The translations under genes were made by a program, and so were the position numbers. Positions 28,541 through 40,857 of a DNA stretch of 64,000 bases are shown here, in pieces. Origin of the DNA: Lamellibrachia columna (Eukaryota > Annelida > Polychaeta > Sabellida > Siboglinidae); contig OY759268.1 of assembly GCA_963662155.1 (NCBI GenBank), positions 5,161,701-5,225,700 on the forward strand. Direction: 5' to 3'. The notes beneath the pieces are model-generated. The model was not told the origin of the DNA and did not search any database. It saw only the letters and a program-made list of their open reading frames with translations. Position 1 is the first letter of the stretch. Each line of letters starts with the position of its first letter.

Positions 28541-30640
28541 ATTTGTTATAACAAACTAATAATTTCATCCAAATTATGTGTAATATACACAATTAAGCTA
28601 ATAACAATGACCAAAACATAAGCATATCAACATTTTATAACCGTGTTTGTGACCCCGACTTCCGTCTATTTAAATAGGAGTAAGACCACAGTTGAAAATT
28701 GCATTGGTGGCCATGTTTACGTTTTGTTAGTTTATAAGAAAACGTGACCACTAAAAATTCTGAAACTTTTTCACAGCAACTGCCATCATGTCTTTGACAT
28801 GCTGACCAAGTTTTACCAAAATCACATACTTCCAGCTCTTTTAAAAACGCCCCGACGTGCGATGCCCATCAATTTTGACAAAAATAGCCTTGTATTCATG
28901 CGCCCACGTGGCCCATAGCAGAAAAATTCCCATAAATCCCTCCGCCTTTTAAACTCTAACAAAAATGCAATATTTCACAGCCAATAGCTTCTACAAACAA
29001 ACCTGTCAATATGCCTGCTCAATTGCACTTATGTCACATCATATGAATTCTTTAAATTAACATATCGCAATTTAATACGCCCTACATTCGTGTGAAACAA
29101 TAAACAGGAAGGTCAACTGTGGTCTTACCCCAAATAGGGAATTTTTTTGTTTCAGAAAGTGTCAAATTTTATATCAAGTTGCGGCACAGTGTATATGTAG
29201 ACACATTATGGAACACTCCTACTTGTCAAGTCATTATTATTTGTTTGACAGCCAAGTCTAAACAATGCTTTGTCCGTATTATTAGCTGAAAACCAGTCAC
29301 ATAATTTAATTATAGGTCGATTTTGACACTTGATAAATCATAGATCATGTACACTAGATTTACATAGCACTGCGAACCAATGAAGCCTGCTTACTGTCCC
29401 TTTGAATATACTAATGAGTCTATTTTTAAATTAGTATTCAAATAATTGCTTGATTTTCAGAACCAAACGTGGCATAACTTTGTAAGAAAATTTGACATTT
29501 TTGACATTTAACAGGATTTAGGGTAAATTCCAATGATTCAGGTTTGTCCAATTGTATTGTTTATGTGACTGCTTTCATACTTCTAGTTGATAAGATACAA
29601 GGCGAACGGCTTGATTTCGATACGCCACCATAAAAGGGTATCACATGACCAGATGCCAGTCGCGGCCAGATTTGAAAATGCTGATCTACGCAGTGCTTCC
29701 AGTGGATGTGACACAACCAAAATACAGCTATTCTGTCCAAATTTGTTACACAATGTTGCTAACGCACTGGGCCACAAGACGAATATCACCAATGATCGCT
29801 CTAGTCCAAAATGGTTATCTGTTCCGTCACATACTTATGTCATACCCCCCAATTTTCGCAAACTTTCCATTTTGGCATCCGATCTGTATCATGATGTTCG
29901 TTATTGCTACTGCTGTCTGCCTTTTCCAAGCAAACTGTTCACTTTTTCTATCAACCTGTGCCTATGGGAATGAGTATGTCTTATGTTAACCACTTCAGAG
30001 TTATGGTTAGCTAGGGATGGGGTTAGCTAGAGATGGGGTTAGCTAGGCATGTGGTTAGCTAAAGATGGGGTTAGCTACGGTTAGGGTTGCAAAGTACTGC
30101 ACACAACATGAAATTGGTATTGATATGTGGTGAATAGACATTTTGGAAAGGCAACAGTTATTGTTGATATTAAAAATTGCTTATTGTACACTTTTAGCTT
30201 ACCACAAGTTCTATAATGCTATTTTTAGCATATGAAAAAAAAAAAATTGTATTTATTAGCAAAGAAATATCATATTGAACATCAACTTGCGCAATATATC
30301 AGCTCGTGCACATCAAACGTTATAGTACAATACTAAAATGTACATTTATTTGACATGTTTTATATTTAGTAGATCGGTTATAAGACACCTCCTAACTAAG
30401 GGAGACTGTTAATCAGTTTAAATAGTAGCGGCGTTTAACCAGTAATGATCTTGTTCACTAGATGGAATCTATAACATATATATAATAATATAATATTATC
30501 CAGTCTGACACCGACAATTGTCTAAGTTAAACACACACAACATGGGACAGGTTAGCAACCGTTTTTATTTATTTATTTATTTTCCAAAATATGAGCCCTA
30601 ATTATATTATCATAATTGCAAATTATAAAAATTATAAGAA
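28541..30640 (+). repeat. Satellite monomer 14 (2100 bp)
   Basis: Private indels include CTCCTAACTAAGGGAG, which has a 4-bp insertion, and a lengthened A-run near 30,236. Such divergence is typical of an array edge. Confidence 0.9.
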
Positions 30641-31273
30641 ATTTGTTATAACAAACTAATAATTTCATCCAAATTATGTGTAATATACACAATTAAGCTA
30701 ATAACAACGACCAAAACATAAGCATATCAACATTTTATAACCGTGTTTGTGACCCCGACTTCCGTCTATTTAAATAGGAGTCAGACCACAGTTGAAAATT
30801 GCATTGGTGGCCATGTTAACGTTTTGTTAGTTTATAAGAAAACGTGACCACTAAAAATTCTGAAACTTTTTCACAGCAACTGCCATCATGTCTTTGACAT
30901 GCTGACCAAGTTTTACCAAAATCACATACTTCCAGCTCTTTTAAAACGCCCCGACGTGCGATGCCCATCAATTTTGACAAAAATAGCCTTGTATTCATGC
31001 GCCCACGTGGCCCATAGCAGAAAAATTCCCAAAAATCCCTCCGCCTTTTAAACTCTAACAAAAATGCACCATTTCACAGCCAATAGCTTCTACAAACAAA
31101 CCTGTCAATATGCCTGCTCAATTGCACTTATGTCACATCATATGAATTCTTTAAATTAACATATCGCAATTTAATACGCCCTACATTCGTGTGAAACAAT
31201 AAACAGGGAGGTCAACTGTGGTCTTACCCCTTAATACGCCCTACATTCGGAAGGTCAACTGTGGTCTTACCCC
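30641..31273 (+). repeat. Satellite monomer 15 (partial, array end)
   Basis: Only the first 590 bp of a monomer is present, up to the MITE right terminal repeat at 31,230. A 43-bp scrambled re-copy of that terminus follows (31,231-31,273). Unrelated sequence begins at 31,274. Confidence 0.9.
30777..31230. mobile_element. Last MITE-like copy, at the array boundary
   Basis: Same element as at 137-591, here 454 bp. Its right terminus is the last intact satellite sequence. The expected AAATA flank is missing and is replaced by a partial repeat of the terminus, then unique DNA. Confidence 0.75.
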
Positions 31274-32125
31274 AAAAGCGGCAATGTCGGCAAGAAAAGG
31301 GTAAAAAGGGTGACCGGCTACACATCCTATTTGTTCTTTAACGTCATAACCAGTTTAGTTGTTTAGTCGCTACTAACACACACTTTAATACCACGGGCAA
31401 CTGAATCAACTTGGGCCTTTGTAACTAATATTTTATATACTAACTAAAGGGTATGCAACAAGGAATGCCACCACTCACCTTTCAACATCCGTATCTGAGC
31501 TTTGCAATGCATAATCCGATTACTACGATCACACACACACATGTCCAAATGAATAAACTTTCACTATACCTACTTTTGATTACACATATGTCTGTATTTC
31601 TTAACGAAAAGACATATTTTAACGACTGCGCGCGTAAAAGTACATACGACGAAACGTCACCACGTGACAACGCAGACGAAAGTGAGGTGCAGCACACTTT
31701 ATCACCGAAATAGTCGACCCTACAAAAAGTCAGCACCGTCTCTGTCTGACAACTTCTACGTGGGGTGACAGTTGTGCGGTTATATTTTTGATCTATCAAT
31801 GAAGACATCGGAAAAAATAACCTTTTGGTAAGTCATATATGCAATTTAAGGTTTACGCAAAATTTGTCCACTGAAAGTTGTTGTACATTTATTTCTGGGA
31901 GTGTAGGAAGAGAAGGGCGTAGAACTACTATTGCTCTGTCCTGCAAACGTACAACGCACTTTGTAAAAAATATTCCATATGAGTTTATGAGCTTGTAATT
32001 TTTTTCCCTGCCAGCATGTTGCAACGAGTGCACATATCATAATATTTTAACTCGAAAATATGATGCTGTAATTCCACAATGAATAAAAAATGTTTTGAGT
32101 GTTTTTAGATTGTTAGACAACTACA

Positions 32126-32128
<3 letters not shown>
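31274..32128. other. Single-copy DNA without a recognised gene
   Basis: Moderate-GC sequence bordering the satellite. Open frames of up to about 108 codons exist on both strands (for example 31,482-31,808 minus), but none resembles a family I know and none has clear splice partners. Confidence 0.5.

Positions 32129-32221
<93 letters not shown>
32129..32221. repeat. (TA)n microsatellite
   Basis: About 46 uninterrupted TA units. Self-complementary, so able to extrude a cruciform. Confidence 0.98.
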
Positions 32222-32224
<3 letters not shown>

Positions 32225-32256
32225 TATTTATACCGTGTATAAAGATAATGAATGTA

Positions 32257-32463
<207 letters not shown>

Positions 32464-33595
32464 TCTGCCTCTACACATGTGATTTTATATTTATATTTCA
32501 CAGAAATTTCCAAGATGATGCACCCCGAAGAAGAAGTATTATGGCTGTGTAAAAATGGCCATAATGTCCTAATTACTGGACAGGCAGTATATATTAAATA
32601 TAAATTACTCTGTTATGGTAACTTTTAGCCACTTTTATGTTACATAACTGGACGGTTCTCGCAGAACTCGACAGGTTTTGCCGCTTCATCAGCCTTTTGG
32701 CGACTACGGCGCCTCGTGCGTTTGCGTTAAAATTGACAATCTTCTCCCGTCGGTCGTCTCGGGCATATGCCCCAATCATGTGCAGATATACCCCAGTGCA
32801 GTAAGTTAATAAGTTCATCTACACAACGTGACATCATGATTGTGACGGAACGCTTATACTTAACAGTTAATCGCTAGATGGCGAAACTATCTTATCATTT
32901 ACCATTGAAGTCGCCACATTAATGATATGCATGCCGGCACGGCTTGACCAATGAGAAAGCTTGGTGTGTAGTAAAATGTGCTCCTAATAATCATGTGCAG
33001 AGATACCCCAGTGCAGTAAGTTAATAAGTTCATCTACACAACGTGACGTCATGATGTAGATGTTATTAAAATGTATATTTAATTTGGTTCTTCCGTATTT
33101 ACGGGTGCATGGGTCGTATATGATATATGCCATACGCCGATGGGGATACTCATTAGCTAAACCACCAGCTAACCCGTGCGACAGGAAGTGGGAGGTGGGT
33201 CCTAAAAATAGGTGGGAAGTTGGCCTAAAATAGGTGGATAAGAGGTGTGATTTTGAGGTAGGATGTGTTAAAGACAGTAATGCTATAACAGGATAGTAAA
33301 TGTGGATTCATTGGTTATATATATTGGAGTGTATAGGGCCTAATTATCATGCTGTTTGTCTTCTGTCTTTTGGTTTTCTTCGTCGCATGGCTTTTTTATG
33401 TACTCTGTATGTGAGACACACCAATATCAGGCATCCACTTCGGTAGATATTCCCAAAATATTGGCATTATCATTATATCAAGCACAGCTGGTTATGTTGA
33501 TATTATTTATATGGGCGGAGTTGACCAAGTAATACGCATGAATATACAAAACAAGATATAAGATTAGAAAGTACTTAATTACACTTTGGACCAAA
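32464..33595. other. Non-coding DNA with a 67-bp direct repeat
   Basis: A 67-bp sequence beginning AATCATGTGCAGA at 32,774-32,840 recurs at 32,989-33,055 with few changes. About 150 bp separates the copies. No gene is recognisable in the remainder. Confidence 0.7.
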
Positions 33596-34216
33596 ATTTG
33601 AAATGAATGCAACGTTTCGATCCGTCTACTGCCGACCTTTTTCACGGCCTGATGTCCTATGTTGTGGCTCAGATTCTAGCGGAATAATCTGGTTGTAGAT
33701 GGCGGGTAGGTAGTAACCCTTGTCTCGATTCATTCTCTGCTTGATGTCGATTCCCTGGCCAGGATCTTGGTGTTGTCCAAGGACACTGGGCGTCCTGTGG
33801 CCAGGCAGTGGTCTCCTACCCCTGTAGGGTTATCTAGGTTCGTATGTTCCTTGAACCTCTGGCTGGTGTCCTGTGGCCAGGCAGTGGTCTCCTACCACTG
33901 TAGGGTTATCTAGGTTCGTATGTTCCTTGAACCTCTGGCTGGTGTCCTGTGGCCAGGCAGTGGTCTCCTACCACTGTAGGGTTATCTAGGTTCGTATGTT
34001 CCTTGAACCTCTGGCTGGTGTCCTGTGGCCAGGCAGTGGTCTCCTACCACTGTAGGGTTATCTAGGTTCGTATGTTCCTTGAACCTCTTGCTGGTGTCCT
34101 GTGGCCAGACAGTGGTCTCCTACCACTGTAGGTTTATCTAGGTTCGTATGTTCCTTGAACCTCTGGCTGGTGTCCTGTGGCCAGGCAGTAGTCTCCTACC
34201 GCTGTAGGGTTATCTC
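33596..34216 (-). mobile_element. Penelope-like retroelement, GIY-YIG endonuclease remnant
   Basis: Minus-strand translation gives, in broken frames, TGVGDHCLATGRPVSLDNTK followed by KILARE, then IDIKQRMNRDKGYYLPAIYN. This is the order of conserved blocks at the C-terminus of Penelope-like elements: the histidine-containing EHC/DHC block, then REAI-type, then LNRD-GYxLP. A frame break separates the blocks, so it is inactive. Downstream, GATCGAAACGTTGCATTC matches the usual GAAACGTT ending of such elements. The 5' part has been amplified into a minisatellite. The reverse transcriptase portion is absent. Confidence 0.8.
33789..34216. repeat. 76-bp minisatellite made from Penelope endonuclease coding sequence
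   Basis: About 5.6 copies of a 76-bp unit (starts at 33,789, 33,865, 33,941, 34,017, 34,093 and 34,169). Read on the minus strand, each contains the codons for FKEHTNLDNPT and VVGDHCLATGH. As 76 is not a multiple of three, the frame shifts at every unit, so amplification followed loss of function. Confidence 0.9.
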
Positions 34217-34590
34217 AGACCATTTCACTAATTTGACTAGATCGTTTTGTAAATGTTGTTTATCACCATCAGTGTTAACCTTTCTAAACATTGTTGTGTC
34301 ATCTGCAAATTTGAGTACGTTACTTGTTATATTGTCGTCCACGTCATTGATATATATTAAGAATAATAAAGGTCCTAATACTGATCCTTGTGCTACCCCA
34401 CTCAAAACTGATTTCCAGCTTGAAAATTCTCCATCTACTACAACACGCTGTTGTTCTGTCCAGTCAATTAAGCCGTCCACGATACCATGGGCTTTTAATT
34501 TAAGTAGTAATCTTTGATGTGAAGCTTTCTGAAAATCTAAGTAGATAATATCTACCTGCGATCTCTCGTCAATCCACTTAGTGATAGAAA
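34217..34590 (-). mobile_element. L2/CR1-type LINE reverse transcriptase fragment
   Basis: Minus-strand translation runs VDIIYLDFQKA, SHQRLLLKLKAHGI, QQRVVVDGEFSSWKSVLSG, AQGSVLGPLLFLIYIND, NVLKFADDTTMFRKV. These are reverse transcriptase core motifs, including the catalytic FADD box. FDKVP is deleted before SHQRLL, and both ends of the element are missing. It abuts the Penelope-derived minisatellite directly. Confidence 0.88.
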
Positions 34591-35970
34591 GATACCCGAA
34601 GACTGTGTCTTCAGCAAACTGAAAGAAAGGCATAGATCAGTGGGAAGACAACGAGTCCGATGCATAAACGTCCTGACACTGCACCCCAAAGCTGCTCAGA
34701 TCAATAGCACCACCTGGGAACGTGAAGCCGCGACCTAATCAGCTTGGCGAGAGAGGCGTCAGGATGAGCCAACGCACGCACGTCCACCTACCCACCCACA
34801 CACACGACACAACACCACCAACTCGGACTACGTTTTCCAATACTTTTGACAGAAAAACTGAGATTGGACACATGATGGTAATTCTTTAGGTCATTTTTGC
34901 ACAGTTTGTTTTTTAATAAGATGGTTTACAAGAGTTTGTTTGAATGCGAAGTTATGCGAACAATCTTTTCAGAGAAGTATTTTTTAAATGAGCTGCACAG
35001 TTAAGTTAAGAGTGATCAGGCAGTGATTTATATTTTTTCCCGATGTTTTTATCGAATTTCACATCTAGCGGGGTTTTCCATAATTGTTGTGATAAAATGT
35101 ATATAATAGTCAGATTTTACTTTTGATATCATATCATTGCATAGATGTTGCTTAGTGTAACGGAACGATCAAATGGAAAATGAGTTCGATGACGATGACG
35201 TTTCACTACAGGTATATGGTGGGGGTTGGGCCTCTATTACTGGAGGCCTGGTGGGACAAAGGACTGCCCCACCTTTGCTACTTCTACTTTTGTCATTTAA
35301 TAATTGTTTCTCAATGAGCAACTTTGTATTGGCAACTAAGCGATGTCTCATTTGATATACATGTATTGTATTTTACTGTATTTTTCTTGATGAGCATGTT
35401 TGTGCTAGCTGCCAAGCTACTTTTTGAGTGATTCATATTATTTTCTGTTGGTACAATTATTAAATGACCTTTACCAACAACCACTCTTTGTGTGTTCCTG
35501 TAGCAAACGAGCTCAGGGTTCTGCCATTAAGCATCAGCAGGGTATAAATATCAATTGGCATCCATGACGGTGGAAAGTCGAACTTGTCTATCAAGGAGTG
35601 TACTTATTGTTTCGTAGTACTGATTAACAAGCTTGCTTAATGTAGATTTAGGTTGTATCAACATACCAGAATTGGCAACATCCTCATCAAGGATGTGTCT
35701 TTTCATGTTATTTATCGGTCGGAAAGTGGTAATTGTTCAGGTCTTGGACTTGGAGCTACAAGTAAATTGTTAAAGTATGGTGATCTGATAACCCTTCATT
35801 AGGAGATGTTGTTTTGATGTTATTGCAAGTAGCTCGAGTGATAAACCAATCTAGCTAATGACCACGGACATGCGCTGTACATGAAACATGTTGATGCTAA
35901 ACGTGTTTGAAACATATCCATGAATGACCTAATACATTTTAGGATATCAAGTATTGATCAATGCATATCT
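34591..35970. other. No recognised feature
   Basis: 34,640-34,830 is richer in GC, with a short CA-rich run near 34,793-34,815. The remainder is AT-rich. I see no supported gene or repeat. Confidence 0.4.
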
Positions 35971-36005
35971 ACCTAACCTAACCTAACCTAACCTAACCTA
36001 ACCTA
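35971..36005. repeat. Interstitial (ACCTA)7 = (TTAGG)7
   Basis: Seven perfect pentamers, which read TTAGG on the minus strand, the telomeric unit of many arthropods. At 35 bp within AT-rich DNA it is a microsatellite, not a telomere end. Confidence 0.9.
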
Positions 36006-36924
36006 ATAATTTCTTCACCATTTAATGCAACACATACAATCCGCACATATTTATTTATTGTGTGATGCTTATAATCTATAAAATACATTCACGTTGTGCG
36101 TTGTCACATCATTAAAACGACATTACTGATTTCAACACATGGACAGGGCCAGTAATCAATGCCGCCATCTGGTGTGAGTTCTGTCACAATGTGACAAATG
36201 TATAATGAGACAAATTATAGGATTGATTATTAATTTATTATATGCATTTCCTTATCAATCTTGTATCGCAACATATGCCATAATATATTAACAACATTCT
36301 ATCAATATATTGAACTCAGTAATATCTGTATTTTATGAATATAGAAGTATATTACACTATCGTATGCTAATGAGGTGTCACACCACATTTTCAACATATT
36401 GCGGAGACACGGGTTTATATATCAAAGCTAACGAGTTCGTTAACGTACAGTTCGGTGTGTCGAAACAAACACAGGCATAAGTCTATAGCGCTTGGCAAGC
36501 CGCTATCTCGCCGGGATGTGGAGTTTCCTGGAGTACGGGAGTGATTAGGGTCATGACTTATCGCCTCCCTTTGAGATACACGCACATTATCGACTGGGAG
36601 AGACTGGCAAGGACGTTTCATGCTAAAGGTTGTAGTTGCTCCGCTACTAGCCGCCGTACTACTATACGCCGTACGAAGTGACGGTTAATATGGTAGTTGG
36701 GGATCTAGGGCGTCAACCTCCATCCATATCTCTTTTGTTCTAAATACTAGTTAAAATAAAAAGTTCAAGTGAGCAATATCTTTTCCTTTGATTTTTTAAA
36801 AACAAATATGGTTATATGTTATACATGATGAGTTGTAATAATGTGCATCAAAGGGCTATAGCAACATGTAAAGTATGTTCGGGATGTGGCGCAATTGCAT
36901 TTAACGGACAACATTTGGCGATCA
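36006..36924. other. No recognised feature
   Basis: AT-rich, with a GC-richer patch at 36,480-36,700. Nothing identifiable. Confidence 0.4.
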
Positions 36925-38375
36925 ACTTAATATACTTTATTTCAAGCTTTAACATACAAGGCAAATAAGACATCAGCAAAACACACAACTAAGCTTGAGA
37001 CAATTAAGCTAGAGTAACCTCCAAAATGCATTAAGTAGGTTTAGATGTAACAAGATTGAACAAGCTTGCCATCCAAGGCAAAGGCCCAGGTGGCAAGTGG
37101 ACAAGGAAGCAATTGGCTTACCGAGAGTATAACAGTTTTAATATATGTGTAATCCGCCCTCCTGAGATATGTGTCAATCTTGTTTTTAAGCATATTCACG
37201 CTGCTAGCAGTTACGCAATATATAGGTAATTTGTTCCATTAATTGATTGTCCTCTGTGGGAACAAGTATTTCCTGATATCCAATCTACAATGATCCTTTA
37301 CTAATGTTTCCTTACGTCATCTAGTTTTGTTATCTTTTTTTGAGTGAGAAAAAATATTTCTATAAACATTTTCATACCCATTAAATATTTTAAAAACTTC
37401 AATTAGATCTCCTCTTAATCGCCTTGTCTCTAGGTTTGTTAAACTACATTCTTTCAGTCGTTCTTCATAGCCAAGGTCTCCCAGTTCTTGAATGATTTTA
37501 GTTGCTCTCCTCTGTATTCTTTCAAGCGTACATATATATATTCTTACGGTATGGTCTCCAAGACATTATACAGTACTCTAAATAAGGCCTAACTATTGCT
37601 TTATATTGAGGTATAATTAGCTTTTTTCTTGTATGTTATATTTCTCCTAATCAATGCAACACTTTCATTACCATTTCAAGCTGTAATAACTCCTAAGTCT
37701 TTCCTTTTGGAATACTACTTAGAACATTATCTCCCATTCCATAGTTTACATCCAAGTTCCCGTGTCCTTTATGAAGGCATTTACATTTCCCAAAATTGAA
37801 CAAACATCTGCCATTTCACAGACTATTTAACTAAATTGTCTAGATCGTTTTGTAAATGTTGTTTATCACCATCATTGTTAACCCTGTTAAACACTTGTGT
37901 GTCGTCCGCAAATTTCAGTACATTGCTTGTTAGAGTATCATTCAAGTTATTGATGTATATTGATAATAATAGAGTGATTTCTTCCAAAAAACATATTTGT
38001 TAAGAATGACGTCGCTTTTGGGAATCCATGTTGAGATGGATTTAATAATTTATGCCTAACAAGGAAGTCCACCATGTTCTTTAATTAACCTTTATAATAA
38101 TTTACCAATCAGTGCTGTTAAACTATCTGGGCTGTAATTATCTGGCTTATTACTCAAACCATTTTTAAAGTTGAACACTCTTGCATGTAGTATATTAATT
38201 TGTTCTGCTGTTTCCATTAGTGGTTTTTGAGGAATTTCATCCACTCCATGTGATTTATTGTCCTTCGTTGCCTTTATTTTCTAAGCTATCATTTCTGGAG
38301 TTACAATTAACTGCAATAAATAGTCCGATTTAGCCTCCTGAAATACGGATATGGAACTGGTAAAGAACTTGTATA
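36925..38375 (-). mobile_element. L2/CR1-type LINE, degenerate, 3' half
   Basis: On the minus strand, from 38,375 downwards, broken frames give DNKSPG-type text, then the thumb-region phrase FNFGKCKCLHKGHGN (around 37,790), KDLGV, a LERIQRRATK-type block, ELGDLGYEERLKECSL-like text, LETRRLRGDLIEVFKI, and MLKNKIDTYLRRA near 37,160. This is the normal order of the C-terminal half of an L2/CR1-like ORF2. Many stops and indels, and loss of most of the catalytic core near 37,980, make it a fossil. The likely 3' untranslated part reaches about 36,925, with an AATAAA on the minus strand near 36,940. It is the same family as the copies at 34,217 and 40,858. Confidence 0.8.
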
Positions 38376-38502
38376 ATCTGTGGTGAACTCTGAACTGAAG
38401 AGAAGTTCTCGTCATTTCTCCGATCGTAGAACTTGGCGACTTCCACAAGTCATCGCCTTGACAATGCAGTAAGGCAGGTGGTGGATAACTGTCACGGAAA
38501 TC

Positions 38503-38694
38503 GGCGGCCACACAGTTCAATGGCGGCCACACAGTTCAATGGCGGCCACACAGTTCAATGGCGGCCACACAGTTCAATGGCGGCCACAAAGTTCAATGGC
38601 GGCCACACAGTTCAATGGCAGCCACAAAGTTCAATGGCGGCCACACAGTTCAATGGCGGCCACACAGTTCAATGGCGGCCACACAGTTCAATGG
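38503..38694. repeat. 19-bp minisatellite
   Basis: About ten copies of GGCGGCCACACAGTTCAAT, two with CAAAG for CACAG. The GC-rich, short unit makes open frames on both strands that I reject as genes. Confidence 0.97.
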
Positions 38695-39189
38695 TCGACA
38701 AAGTGTCTGTCTCCCAACAAGACATAACACGACTCTGTTCTGTGTAGTGTTGAAGACGAATCGAACATTCAGGTCGCCGCACGACCCCGGCGGACACATG
38801 ACTTCACCGAGGCTCGACACTGAAAAGGATGTCATATCATAATAATTACATATACCAAGTAAGTATATGAAAGCAAAAAAACAAATGAACAAGCAACGAA
38901 CTAAGCACAGTCAGTACGTGTCACGTGTGTGTCACGTGTCTGACTAATTACAAATAGGGCCATTCACCATCTCTGATATTAAGGGCTATCTACTGACATC
39001 AATCAAACTCCATTTCAGAGATTGCATACGAGGCTTCTATAACCACAATACAGCACAACACCAATTTACTCATTTCTACATAATAAAACATAACTCCTAA
39101 ACATTACTATGCCACAACACCTTATAATCCCATTCACCCGCACTCGAAACAGTAATCCCAACAAAATTATACAAATACACGAATAAATA
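38695..39189. other. Unassigned DNA
   Basis: 38,740-38,835 is GC-richer and open on the minus strand (MTSFSVSSLGEVMCPPGSCG at its start), but it runs into the minisatellite and resembles nothing I know. Confidence 0.35.
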
Positions 39190-39300
39190 TATATAAATAT
39201 TCATTTTATTCCAGAGTCGTCAATGCCTGGAACCTACTCCCACCAAAAAATAATGAAACACCTTCAATTCATCCCTCTCTGATCTCAGCGTGCTGTGAGC
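39190..39300 (+). mobile_element. Possible LINE ORF2 C-terminal remnant
   Basis: Plus-strand RVVNAWNLLPPKNNETPSIH matches the RVVNxWNxLP signature near the C-terminus of many Jockey/CR1-type reverse transcriptases. Only this short block is recognisable. Confidence 0.45.
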
Positions 39301-40857
39301 ATGTCTACTTTAGCTCCACCAGTCCACCCATCCGCATAACAAAGCCATCTGAATACACATACACGTATTATGTGCACTATTTTGACATAACGTTTCACAT
39401 GTATGTGTGCACCACATGCAAACGTCTATGTTAATCACCAAAAGCCAAGTGCATATACAACAAACGTCCGGTCATATAACCGGATTCCTGAAACTTACTA
39501 TACATGCTAAGTAAACGTATTAATATAACTATAAGTGTATCTGATTAGACAACGCATACCTCCCGAGTAATATTCTCAAGACATTTGGGTCCAACTTTCG
39601 GCACAAACGTGTATTCTCGAATGAACGAAGCAGATCTTTACTACAGACATTGTCTGCATGGACGCATCTTCTGTTGCCAACCTTATTACACACTCGTTTT
39701 ACGTCACCCAATTGTGAATGCGCGAATATGCCCGATCTCCCTTCGACTGCAACGACACGCCCGTCCAACGTCACTTCCAACTTGCAACCAATAAACACCC
39801 ACTGAATAATGGACGGTCTCGTGGGTAAGATCCCATCCTTAGCAAATAATTAATTTTTGCCATATAAAGATATAAACGCGGGTGAGTTTTCGTTACAAAA
39901 ACCCGTAATACTGCTAATATATAATTCTCACATACATTCAAAGATCGAACATGCATACGTCAAATTCATAGTTCTGAAGCGAAAATACACCCCGCTGCTC
40001 AACATTGGAACATCCCAACGACACAACCGGCAATACGCTGGCCACTCGGAGTTGTTATGCAAGACTGGTACACGGACTGTTTAGAATGTTGCTGGTGTTA
40101 CGCAATACCTGGTTGTAGTATAGTCAGTCAGCTAAGACGTCTTTCAGTAAACAGTCTACGCTCCATCTTAGATGTGTGGCTGCGCCTAGGCTCTATTACA
40201 TTCTCAGACCCATTGTTTCATGACATTGTATCTATACTATAGCCCATCGGCCAGCCTAGAATATACTAATACTAAAAATGGAACTAAAAAACGTTGGTAC
40301 TAGTGTTTAGGGGTGCCCAAACTATGATAAAAAATGTATTATGGACATTTCAATTCGGTAGTTTAAGCCCGCTATAAGCCATTTTCACTGTTCTTGAAGA
40401 AAGTAGCAGCAAGCAATAGCATAAAGCATATAACCACTTGGAACTTCACTTTTGACCCAACATTACTGCAGGCATTGCTTTTTTGCACGTATGTGTTTAA
40501 CGACTTCCTCACTGGCCCACTATTTCACTTATTGCTATTTATGTATGTGAAATGGGGGTTTGAAGGAGCTGTCAACGGTAAAACTGTCGTGTTTAACGAC
40601 TTCCTCACAGGCCCACTATTTCAATTATTGCTATTTATGAACGTAAAATGGGGATCAAAATAAAGGCCCATATTTTGACCTAGGGGTCACTTACAACATG
40701 GCTTGATTACTTACCTTAAGCTGCTCCATACACAGGTCCGTCATATTATTCCATGTTCTACGGACATATAGCTAATAAAAAAGCCTTGTTCAATTTAGTT
40801 CGTTTTTATGGTACCAATTGGTCAAATGTTAGATACTGGCCCATGGCCTACTATATT
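39301..40857. other. Non-coding DNA with a 65-bp direct repeat
   Basis: GTGTTTAACGACTTCCTCAC begins a 65-bp segment at 40,493-40,557 that recurs at 40,589-40,653, offset by 96 bp. Small open frames elsewhere match nothing. Confidence 0.6.

Larger units (their letters stand above)
1..31273. repeat. Large satellite array, about 2.1-kb monomer
   Basis: Fourteen complete monomers and one partial one lie head to tail, each beginning with the 14-bp palindrome TTTGTTATAACAAA preceded by A. Lengths from landmark to landmark are 2542, 2542, 2095, 2086, 2095, 2095, 2086, 2095, 2095, 2096, 2086, 2542, 2085 and 2100 bp. Copies differ only by scattered substitutions and small indels, so the array is young or well homogenised. 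It is AT-rich and has no convincing gene. The left end lies outside the window; the right end is at 31,273, directly after the terminal inverted repeat of the MITE embedded in the monomer. Open frames of 108-130 codons recur in each copy, but the longest need TTG as start, so I do not call them genes. Confidence 0.97.

Noticed and set aside
34640..34830. GC-richer stretch as a possible exon
   Set aside because: Stops interrupt both strands, splice borders are unconvincing, and no family resemblance was seen.
39622..39639. 18-bp exact match TGAACGAAGCAGATCTTT with the MITE interior at about 43,546
   Set aside because: Too short to establish a related element; flanking sequence does not align.
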